Source of the DNA: Polyangium sp. 6x1
GTDB taxonomy: Bacteria > Myxococcota_A > Polyangia > Polyangiales > Polyangiaceae
Direction: 5' to 3'
Assembly: GCF_029946515.1 (NCBI RefSeq)
Contig: NZ_JARZHH010000033.1
Coordinates: forward strand, 54,427 to 118,426
Length of the DNA stretch: 64,000 nt
In this document: in pieces, positions 57,473-64,000 of the stretch
How positions within the stretch are numbered: the first letter of the stretch is position 1
Layout of the letters: each line of letters starts with the position of its first letter
Notes under the pieces: generated by a model
Databases searched by the model: none
Told to the model about the DNA's origin: nothing
Seen by the model: the letters and a program-made list of their open reading frames with translations, nothing else
Program-made: the position numbers and the translations under genes

Positions 57473-58585
57473 ATGCGGAGCTTCGCGTTTGCCCCCTTGG
57501 CCTCCTTCGCGCTCCTCGCCCTCGCCTGCGGCTCGACGTCGGGCGTGGGAGGGAACCAGGGCTCGGGCTCGGAGAGCGGCGGCGGTCCGGTGGCGGAGGT
57601 GCATTTCATCGGTCGATTCACGAACGAGGCCGAGCCGCGCTTCGCCTGGCCTGGCAGCACGATCCTCGCGCGCTTCTCGGGCACGGGCCTCGACGTGCGC
57701 CTCGCGGACGGGGGCAACAACCATTTCGCCGTCGTGATCGACGACGGGCCGCCGATCGACCTCGCGACGAGCAGCGCCAAGGACACGTACACGCTCGCGG
57801 CGAACCTGCCGGCCGGGGAGCACACGGTCTTTCTGGAAAAACGCACCGAGTCGTTCGTGGGCGTCGTGCGATTCAAGGGCTTCGTGCCCGCGCCCGGCGG
57901 CGCGCTCGTCCCCACGCCCGCGCCGTTCCGCCGGAAGATCGAGCTCGTCGGCGACTCGATCACCTGCGGGTATGGCAACACCGGCGCGGGCCCGCTCTGC
58001 CCGTTCTCGCCCGAGACCGAGGACGAGTATGCGGCGTACGGCGCCATCGCGGCGCGCAAGCTCGGGGCCGCGCACGTGGGGATCTCGTATTCGGGCATCG
58101 GCGTGTACCGTGATTACAACGGCGCGACGCAGGATCAGATGCCCGTCCGCTTCGGGCGCACGCTCGCCGACGATCCCGCGTCGACCTGGGATTTTTCCTA
58201 CACCCCGGACGTCGTCGTCGTGAACCTCGGGACGAACGATTTTGCCAAGGGAGACCCCGGGCAGGCGTACATCGACGCGCTCTCCGGGTTCCTGGACAAA
58301 CTGCGCGGGCATTACCCGAGCGCATACCTCCTTTGCGCCGCCGGCTCGATGCTCACCGACGGGTACCCGGCCGGCGCGATGCACCTGACGAAGGTCAAGC
58401 AGCACATCAGCGCGGCGCTCGACGTCCGCAAGGCGAAGGGCGACACGAACGTGGGGTTCGTGGATCTCGGCGTACAAGATTCGGCGGTGGACGGGATCGG
58501 CTGCGATTATCACCCGAGCCTCGCCACGCACCAGAAGATGGCGGACAAACTCGTGGCCGCCCTTCAATCGGCGAAGGGCTGGTGA
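57473..58585 (+). CDS. SGNH/CE2-type esterase lipoprotein
   Basis: A 370-aa lipoprotein (lipobox LALAC) with a Gly/Ser-rich linker, an N-terminal jelly-roll-like domain (residues ~45-140) and a C-terminal SGNH hydrolase domain. Catalytic elements: GDSITCGYG with S162, a GTNDF segment, and CDYHPS supplying D345 and H347. The two-domain order matches family CE2 carbohydrate esterases, which remove acetyl groups from polysaccharides. It probably acts outside the cell. The ATG at 57473 is chosen for the signal peptide; the frame starts at a TTG further upstream. Confidence 0.87.
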   Translation: MRSFAFAPLASFALLALACGSTSGVGGNQGSGSESGGGPVAEVHFIGRFTNEAEPRFAWPGSTILARFSGTGLDVRLADGGNNHFAVVIDDGPPIDLATSSAKDTYTLAANLPAGEHTVFLEKRTESFVGVVRFKGFVPAPGGALVPTPAPFRRKIELVGDSITCGYGNTGAGPLCPFSPETEDEYAAYGAIAARKLGAAHVGISYSGIGVYRDYNGATQDQMPVRFGRTLADDPASTWDFSYTPDVVVVNLGTNDFAKGDPGQAYIDALSGFLDKLRGHYPSAYLLCAAGSMLTDGYPAGAMHLTKVKQHISAALDVRKAKGDTNVGFVDLGVQDSAVDGIGCDYHPSLATHQKMADKLVAALQSAKGW

Positions 58586-58601
58586 GGCGCGCAGAGGGTC
58601 G

Positions 58602-60953
58602 TCAAGGCGAGGGGGTGCGGTCCGCGGCCACGGTGCGCGCCCACCGCTCGATGGGACCGCGCTCCTCCGGCGAGAGGCCGAGCGCGCGGGCGACGAGGTC
58701 GTCGAGCCTTTCCTGCTCGACGCGGCTGATGCCCTGATTGCGTGCGCCGAAGCCCTCGGCGAGCGCCTCGATCTCCGGGACGAGCCCGACATCGGCCGGC
58801 GCCGGCAGCGCGCGCAGGTGCGTGATCTTCACCTGCGGCATCCCCTGCCGGGCGTCGCGGTGCCGCATGTAATGGTACCAGCGGATCGGGCTCCCGTTCA
58901 GCCATCCGAGGAGGAACCCCGCGCTCCATCGTTCGTCGGAGAAACCCGCGAGGATCGAGTTCCGGAAGGCGAGGCCGTCGGACGACGCGACCATCGGGAA
59001 GCGGGCCGTCTGGCGAATGAGGAGGCGCACGGCGAGCCATTCGCTCTCCTTGCGGAAGCGACCCGAGAAATCGGTCGGATCACAATAGAGGCGCGGAGGA
59101 CGCCGGGAAAATGGCTCGATGTCCCCGCCGACACGCAGGCCAATCTGGAAACGCCCGTCGGGCGCCTCGCGCTCGTGCAGGTGCCGGACGTCGTCGCCGT
59201 TGCTTTGAAATCCACGCTCGCCGAAGAGGTGCGGGGGCAGCTTCGGCAGGGCCGAGAGCTTTTCGAGCAGGGCGGCCGTCTCGGCGTCGAGGTCCGAGCG
59301 CGCGAGCGGCCAGGCGAGCGCCGTTTCGAGCGTGGCTTTCGCGGTCCGGCGCGTGGAGAGCAGGCCCATGCTCGGCTGGAAGACGCCCTCGAAGGCGTCG
59401 CCGAAATCGGGCAGATCGTCGTCGCACACGCAGAACGCGTCGTGCGCGCGGCGCGAGGGCTCGTAGCCGCCGAGATCGGACATCGACGTCGGCAAGACGA
59501 GCCCGAGGCGCCCTCCCGGGCGGAGCATGCGGGCGCACTGGTGGACGAAGAGGCCCTGCAAATTGCGATATCCCGCGAAAGCCGGGTTCGTGCGTCGATA
59601 AAACGCGCGGAGATCGTCCGCGAGCGGCTGGGCGGCCCGGCCGGCGTACGAGACCCAGGGCGGGTTTCCTACGAATGCGTCGAAGCCGCCGCCGCCGAAG
59701 ACCTCCGGGAGCTCGATGTCCCAGTGAAACGGCGAGCGTGAGGCCGCGAGCGCCGCGGCCTCGACTTCGAGCTCCGCCGCGCCCTCGCCGGCGAGATGAC
59801 GCGCGGCGAGCCCCGGCAGGGCGGCGAGGCGTTCTTTCTGGGCTTTTTTATCGTCTGAGGCGAAGAGCGCGGAGAGCAGGGCATTTCCGACGGTGCGGAG
59901 CGGCGCAAGGGCGCGATCGGCCTCCGCGAAGCGCTCCGGACCTGCATGGCCGACGGAGCGCCGCCGGAGCGCCTCGGCCTCGGCCAGGCGCTCGCGGACC
60001 GTCGTCGGGGAGAGGGGCTCGATCTGCTCGCGCCCGAGGCCCACGAGCGAATCCCCGTGGCGCAGGGTGCGCTCGAGAAAAGAAAAGGGATGTGTCTTCG
60101 GCGCCGTGAGCAGCCAGAGCGAGACGCGGGCGAGGTCCACGGCGATCGGATTGCGATCCACGCCGTACAGGCAATGCTCGGCGACGAGCCTGCGCGCGTG
60201 GGACCGCGGATCCTCGCCGGGCGGCGCGTCCGCGGGCATCCCGGCGCGCTCCCAGGCGGCGACGAGCCGATCGGCGAGCCACCGACAAACCTGCACGAGA
60301 AATGCGCCTGCGCCCATGGCGGGATCGCAGACCGACAGGCCGAGGATCTCCTCGGGGCTCGCGTCCGCGCGCACGAGCGGGGCGAGCGTGCGCTCGACCA
60401 TGATCCGCGTGAGGAGCGGCGAGGTGTAATGGGCGCCGAGGCGGCGTCGCTCCTCGGAAAAACCCATCAGGGTCTCGTACACGGTGCCGAGGTGCTCGAC
60501 GTCGAGCTCGGCGTAGGCGAGGCGCTCGCCCGAAGCGAGGAGGAGTTTGTCGAGGATACGCAGGACGACGGCGTCGGAGAGGCGCCCTTCGAGGAAAGGA
60601 AACGCGTCCGCGTCGAAGAGCGAGCCGCGCCGGGCGGGGCCCGGGGGAGGGGTTTGTCCGAGCGATCCCTCGTGCAGGCGTCGAAACAGGGCAAGGACGC
60701 GGGGCCACGCGTCGTGACGATCGGCGAGCGAGGCGCGCTCGGCCGCGGTGAGCTCGGCGTGCAGGGCGCCGAGGTCGTCGCCTGGGAAGAGGCCACGCGA
60801 CGAGGCAAAAAGGACGACGACGAGGCGCAGAATGGCGCGCACGAGCCCCGCGGGATCCGCCCCCGGAAACCCCGCGGCGAGCTCGCGCAGGCAAAGGGGT
60901 GCCTGCTCTCGCAACACGCCCGCGCCTCGGGTCGACTTCGGGCTCTCCGTCAC
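58602..60953 (-). CDS. Eco57I-type N6-adenine DNA methyltransferase
   Basis: A 783-aa protein. AdoMet motif I is DPAMGAGAFLV from about residue 210 and catalytic motif IV is NPPW at about 430, the pattern of N6-adenine methyltransferases of the Eco57I/type II-G class; MTase motifs are flanked by a helical N-terminus and a C-terminal region (NGSPIRWYHYMRHRDARQGM, QVKITHLRALP) resembling a target-recognition domain. I see no nuclease motif and no adjacent restriction gene, so it may be a solitary methyltransferase or the modifying part of a defence system. Its GTG (60953) overlaps the upstream gene's stop by 4 bp. Confidence 0.85.
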   Translation of the reverse strand: MTESPKSTRGAGVLREQAPLCLRELAAGFPGADPAGLVRAILRLVVVLFASSRGLFPGDDLGALHAELTAAERASLADRHDAWPRVLALFRRLHEGSLGQTPPPGPARRGSLFDADAFPFLEGRLSDAVVLRILDKLLLASGERLAYAELDVEHLGTVYETLMGFSEERRRLGAHYTSPLLTRIMVERTLAPLVRADASPEEILGLSVCDPAMGAGAFLVQVCRWLADRLVAAWERAGMPADAPPGEDPRSHARRLVAEHCLYGVDRNPIAVDLARVSLWLLTAPKTHPFSFLERTLRHGDSLVGLGREQIEPLSPTTVRERLAEAEALRRRSVGHAGPERFAEADRALAPLRTVGNALLSALFASDDKKAQKERLAALPGLAARHLAGEGAAELEVEAAALAASRSPFHWDIELPEVFGGGGFDAFVGNPPWVSYAGRAAQPLADDLRAFYRRTNPAFAGYRNLQGLFVHQCARMLRPGGRLGLVLPTSMSDLGGYEPSRRAHDAFCVCDDDLPDFGDAFEGVFQPSMGLLSTRRTAKATLETALAWPLARSDLDAETAALLEKLSALPKLPPHLFGERGFQSNGDDVRHLHEREAPDGRFQIGLRVGGDIEPFSRRPPRLYCDPTDFSGRFRKESEWLAVRLLIRQTARFPMVASSDGLAFRNSILAGFSDERWSAGFLLGWLNGSPIRWYHYMRHRDARQGMPQVKITHLRALPAPADVGLVPEIEALAEGFGARNQGISRVEQERLDDLVARALGLSPEERGPIERWARTVAADRTPSP

Positions 60954-61795
60954 AGTTTTTCGCAATGGATGAGCTCGATCCAGGGCAGCGACGCCTCGCT
61001 CGGGTCCGTCTCCGCCGGGGCCGTGTACGTGTCGTTTTGCGCATAACCGGTCGCGGCACCATTGCTCACGAGCGCGATTCCGTGGGAGGTCGTGGCGAGC
61101 GGGACCTCGCCTCCGTGGGTATGCGTGCGCGGGGCCGCGCTGGAAAGGGGTTCGCCCCCGAACGAGAGATCCGCGGGCGCGTCTTTCGGCAGGCCCACGA
61201 CGAGCCGGCCTTGGGTCGCGGCGGCCTGCTGAAAGCCCGCGGGGCATTTCGGGCCGTCGTAAAAGATTTGCATGCCCTTCGGCAAGGGTTTGACCCCGGC
61301 GACGGGATCCGCGAGCTTTTTGCACGCGAGGAGCTGGACGTACGGCAAACCCGTGGTGGATTCCTCCGAGGTCGTGCCGAATTCGACGGCGCCGGCCGCG
61401 GAGACGCCCTGGTTGCCGCCGCCCGAGACGCCTGCATACGTGATCGGGACGAGGTCGAACGTCGCGCGCACCCCGTGCGTGTGCGGCCGCTCTTCGCCGC
61501 TCAGGAGCGGTTCGCCCACGGTCGTTCCGCCCGCTGCGTCAGCGATCGTCGGCAATACCGTTCGCCCGGCCGCGGCCTTGTACGGCTCCCATCCGCTCGG
61601 GCACGCAGGGACCTGGAAAAAACCGATCGTGTTCGTGGGCATTGCGTCGCCGCGCGCCCCAGGCCCGCCGCCCGCGTTGCCGCTCCCGCCGCTTCCCTGG
61701 CCGCCCGCGCCCTCGGATCCGCCGGTCGTCGAAACCGAACCGGCCGCGCACGCCGTGACGAGCGCGAGCGCCGCGAGCGTGGCCGCGCTTTTCAT
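60950..61795 (-). CDS. Lipoprotein with two tail-collar-like modules
   Basis: A 281-aa lipoprotein: lipobox VTAC, Gly/Ser-rich linker, then two copies of a ~100-residue module. Each has a Cys-Pro opening (ACPSGWEPYKAAAGRTVLP; KCPAGFQQAAATQGRLVVGL), a GGEPL..(S/A)..R.HTHG histidine box, and a closing LP(Y/W)(V/I)(Q/E)L..C segment. The layout recalls phage short-tail-fibre collar domains, in which His residues bind metal. The ATG at 61795 overlaps the upstream gene's stop (ATGA), and the methyltransferase overlaps this gene's stop, so all three are translationally coupled. Confidence 0.8.
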   Translation of the reverse strand: MKSAATLAALALVTACAAGSVSTTGGSEGAGGQGSGGSGNAGGGPGARGDAMPTNTIGFFQVPACPSGWEPYKAAAGRTVLPTIADAAGGTTVGEPLLSGEERPHTHGVRATFDLVPITYAGVSGGGNQGVSAAGAVEFGTTSEESTTGLPYVQLLACKKLADPVAGVKPLPKGMQIFYDGPKCPAGFQQAAATQGRLVVGLPKDAPADLSFGGEPLSSAAPRTHTHGGEVPLATTSHGIALVSNGAATGYAQNDTYTAPAETDPSEASLPWIELIHCEKL

Positions 61796-62238
61796 TGCTT
61801 GACGCATGCCATCACCTGCACGAAGGGAAGCCCCGAGACCCCCGGATCGGTGGTCCCTGCAATGGGGTAGGTCTGCGCCTGCGCCCCCGCCTGGTTCGAC
61901 CCGTCGGCGGCCGCGATCGCCTTCGCGGGCAGGACGATCTCGCCCGCATAGGCGTGGGCGTGCGCGCGATCCTCGCGATCCGTGAGCGGCTCGCCGACCT
62001 GCACGCCGACATCCTTGCCCTCGGCGACCGCGACGACGAGCCGTCCCTCGACGTTCGGCGCCGGCGCCCATCCAGGGGGACAAACGCCGCCTTCGACGTG
62101 AGCCACCATGCCGGGCGGCACACCATCCTCCTCTACGGGCTCCCCGGACGCGCTCCGGCTCGCGACGAGCCCGAGGCCGAGTCCGAGGCCGAGGAGCAGA
62201 AACCTTCCTGTCATCGTACCCGAGATTGGTTTGTGCAT
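61792..62238 (-). CDS. Exported protein with one tail-collar-like module
   Basis: A 148-aa protein with a signal-like region (LLLGLGLGLGLVASRSASG) and one copy of the same module as the next gene: VCPPGWAPAPNVEGRLVVAV, GEPLTDREDRAHAHAYAG and the closing GLPFVQVMACVK. It heads the operon. Two starts are possible, ATG 62238 and ATG 62214; neither has a good ribosome-binding site and the longer is shown. It is divergent from the DUF2169 gene. Confidence 0.75.
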   Translation of the reverse strand: MHKPISGTMTGRFLLLGLGLGLGLVASRSASGEPVEEDGVPPGMVAHVEGGVCPPGWAPAPNVEGRLVVAVAEGKDVGVQVGEPLTDREDRAHAHAYAGEIVLPAKAIAAADGSNQAGAQAQTYPIAGTTDPGVSGLPFVQVMACVKQ

Positions 62239-62379
62239 GGTTCGAGGGGTATCGACGCGCACCGGCGGCGTCAACGGGTAGCGTTTGACGCACCGCTGCG
62301 AAGCGCCCGTCGCCCCGACGCCCGAGGTGGGTCCATTTTTCGCGTCGATCCCGGGCCTTTTGCGATAGGCTCCGGCGCG

Positions 62380-64000
62380 ATGCAAATCCTCTCGGTCGGT
62401 CCCCTGCGCACCGGTTCCATCGTGTGGCAGAAGCGCGCCGGGGGCTTCGTCCTCACGGTCGTTTGCAAGGCCACGTATTGGCTCCAGCCCGGCGAGGCCG
62501 TGCTCTGGAACGAGCAAGAGGCCCTCAATGAGGCCGACGATCACTGGGACGACGACCCGAACCGGAGCTTGCGCGCCGCGAGCGACCTCGTGCCGCTTAC
62601 GCCACGCCCCGAGGTCACGCTCGTCGGTTATGCCTTCGCGCCGGGGAAGCAGCCGGTCCGATCGCTCGTGGCGCGCCTCATCGTCGGCGAGGTCGACAAA
62701 TCGATCGAGGTGTTTTGCGACCGCTCGTTCCTGCCCGACGGCTCGCTCCAGGAGGGCGCGCGGTTCACGCGCATGCGCCTCACGTGGGAGCGCGCGGGCG
62801 GCGGGCCCGGCACGAACAACCCCGTCGGCGTGCGCGCCGACGTGCGCGATGGTTATGGGCGGCGCGCGCTGCCGAACCTGCAGCCCCTCGGGATGTACGT
62901 CTCTTCGCCCGACGATTTCGTGCCGCCCGTTTGCTTCGCGCCGATCGCGACGAGCTGGCCCTCGCGGGCCGACCTCGTGGGGCGCGCGCCGCCGCCCGCG
63001 GGCGTGGGGCTCGACGGGCCGAGCGAGGCCTTTTTCAATGCGGCGCCCTCGGATCAGCTCCTCTCGGCGCTGCGCGACAACGAGCGAATCGTGCTCGAGA
63101 ACCTGCACCCCGAGCACGCGCGGCTCGTGACGAACCTGCCGGGCGTGCGTCCCGCGATCTTCGTCGACCGCGGGCAGGGGCCGGCGCAGCGGCAGAAGGT
63201 GCGCGCCGACGCGCTGTGGATCGATACCGACCGCGGGATCGCCACGCTGACCTGGCGCGTGCAGATCCCGCTCGCGCGGCCGGACGAGCCGGGGCGCGTG
63301 ATCGTCGGAATGGAGATGCCCGGCCACGACATGAGCTGGGGCGAGATCGTCCAGGCGATGGCCGCCTCCGAATCGAAGGGGTATTCGGAGGAGGACCATA
63401 CCCAGACGAACGTGATCTCGCAGGCCGAGGCCGAAGCGGCGCGCCGCGCGGCGCTTCCGTTCGCGGCCTCGCCCCTGCGACAGGCCGCGCGTGAGCCGCA
63501 GCCCTCGCTCTCGGGCGATTTGCCATTTCAATCGTCGGCCTTGCCGCCGCCGGCGCCTTCGCCGCGCCCCTGGCCGCAGCAGCTTCAAACGCCGCAGCCG
63601 CCGGCAATGACGCCTCCGCCCGTGCCCGCGGCGGCGCGCGCCTCGCTCCCGGGGACCGTCGTGTCTCCCGCGACCGTGCCGCCCGTGCCGAAGCCCGCGC
63701 CGCCCGCGCCCAAGCCCGCGCCGGTCTCGACGCCTGCATTCGTCCCGCCCGTCGTGCCCGCGCCCGTCGCGCCGCCTGTGCCCGTGGCCGCGCCGCCGCC
63801 GGTGCCGGTCCCAGCGCCCGTGCCCGTCTCGACGATTCCCGCTGCGCCTCCCTCGCGCCCGCCGCCCGTCCCTGCGCCGGTTCGTCCTGGCACAACATTG
63901 TCATCGGAGGGCGGACGCGCGCCGAGCCCGTGGGCCGGCGGCGCGCCCGGCGGCGTGGCGCCGGGGCGCGAGACGCTCGGCACGGCGGCAGCGGCGGCCG
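62380..64000 (+). CDS. DUF2169 domain protein, 3'-truncated by the window edge
   Basis: The frame runs from an ATG at 62380 (MQILSVGPLRTGSIVWQKRA) to the last base with no stop, at least 540 aa. The N-terminal ~300 residues match DUF2169: VVCKATYWLQPGE, RPEVTLVGYAFAPGKQP, LPNLQPLGMY and a LHPEHARLVTNLPGVRPAIF segment. The family is associated with type VI secretion clusters and cargo handling. A long Pro/Ala/Val-rich linker follows from ~370. The gene was missing from simple stop-to-stop listings because it leaves the window. The neighbours to the right should show whether a secretion cluster begins here. Confidence 0.88.
   Translation, partial: MQILSVGPLRTGSIVWQKRAGGFVLTVVCKATYWLQPGEAVLWNEQEALNEADDHWDDDPNRSLRAASDLVPLTPRPEVTLVGYAFAPGKQPVRSLVARLIVGEVDKSIEVFCDRSFLPDGSLQEGARFTRMRLTWERAGGGPGTNNPVGVRADVRDGYGRRALPNLQPLGMYVSSPDDFVPPVCFAPIATSWPSRADLVGRAPPPAGVGLDGPSEAFFNAAPSDQLLSALRDNERIVLENLHPEHARLVTNLPGVRPAIFVDRGQGPAQRQKVRADALWIDTDRGIATLTWRVQIPLARPDEPGRVIVGMEMPGHDMSWGEIVQAMAASESKGYSEEDHTQTNVISQAEAEAARRAALPFAASPLRQAAREPQPSLSGDLPFQSSALPPPAPSPRPWPQQLQTPQPPAMTPPPVPAAARASLPGTVVSPATVPPVPKPAPPAPKPAPVSTPAFVPPVVPAPVAPPVPVAAPPPVPVPAPVPVSTIPAAPPSRPPPVPAPVRPGTTLSSEGGRAPSPWAGGAPGGVAPGRETLGTAAAAA

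Overview
The window is very GC-rich bacterial DNA with densely packed genes and strong G/C third-position preference. The gene content fits a myxobacterium, most likely of the Polyangium/Sorangium type. Indicators are two Hanks-type Ser/Thr kinases, each followed by a TPR-like exported protein; an FHA-containing sigma54 activator; many lipoproteins with Gly-rich linkers after the lipobox cysteine; a protein with eight MopE-type metal-binding motifs; a short MYXO-CTERM-like protein; and a DUF2169 protein at the right edge. The species assignment is inference; no rRNA or tRNA gene was seen.

Layout. 1-5.8 kb: the 3' part of a HAD-phosphatase/ATPase fusion, a DUF488 protein, a DUF1254/DUF1214 protein, a 43-44 bp tandem repeat array lying between divergent genes, a small unknown protein and a lysine 2,3-aminomutase-type radical SAM enzyme. 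6-16.2 kb: a TPR/metallopeptidase, an all-helical unknown protein, a TPR-like protein with its kinase, a propeller-like protein, an M1-type peptidase lipoprotein and two small exported proteins. 16.2-24.1 kb: a maltodextrin-type uptake operon on the minus strand (porin, lipoprotein alpha-amylase, MalK, a single-chain binding-protein/MalF fusion, MalG). 24.1-28.9 kb: a membrane glycosyltransferase overlapping a BtpA-family gene, a coiled-coil membrane protein, an acidic-tailed protein and a second all-helical paralogue.

29-36.7 kb looks accessory: lipoproteins, unrecognised proteins, and two copies of a dispersed repeat flanking one lipoprotein gene. 36.7-45.6 kb: a VanW protein, an old-yellow-enzyme homologue, a helical-repeat protein, a large VIT/zinc-ribbon/double-vWA protein and a helical protein. 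46-50.3 kb: FHA-sigma54 activator, kinase and TPR-like protein. 50.3-58.6 kb: a plus-strand run of surface lipoproteins (MopE/beta-helix, DUF3604 and a CE2-like esterase among them) interrupted by a PAS histidine kinase. 58.6-62.2 kb: a minus-strand operon in which two tail-collar-like exported proteins overlap an Eco57I-type DNA methyltransferase by 4 bp each. 62.4 kb to the end: the start of a DUF2169 protein, a family associated with type VI secretion.

The most unusual items are the two-palindrome 43-bp repeat array (3642-4040), the dispersed 43-bp-unit repeats that flank a lipoprotein gene, the binding-protein/permease fusion, the zinc-ribbon double-vWA protein, the GSFTNA variant of the sigma54-contact loop, and the collar-module/methyltransferase operon.
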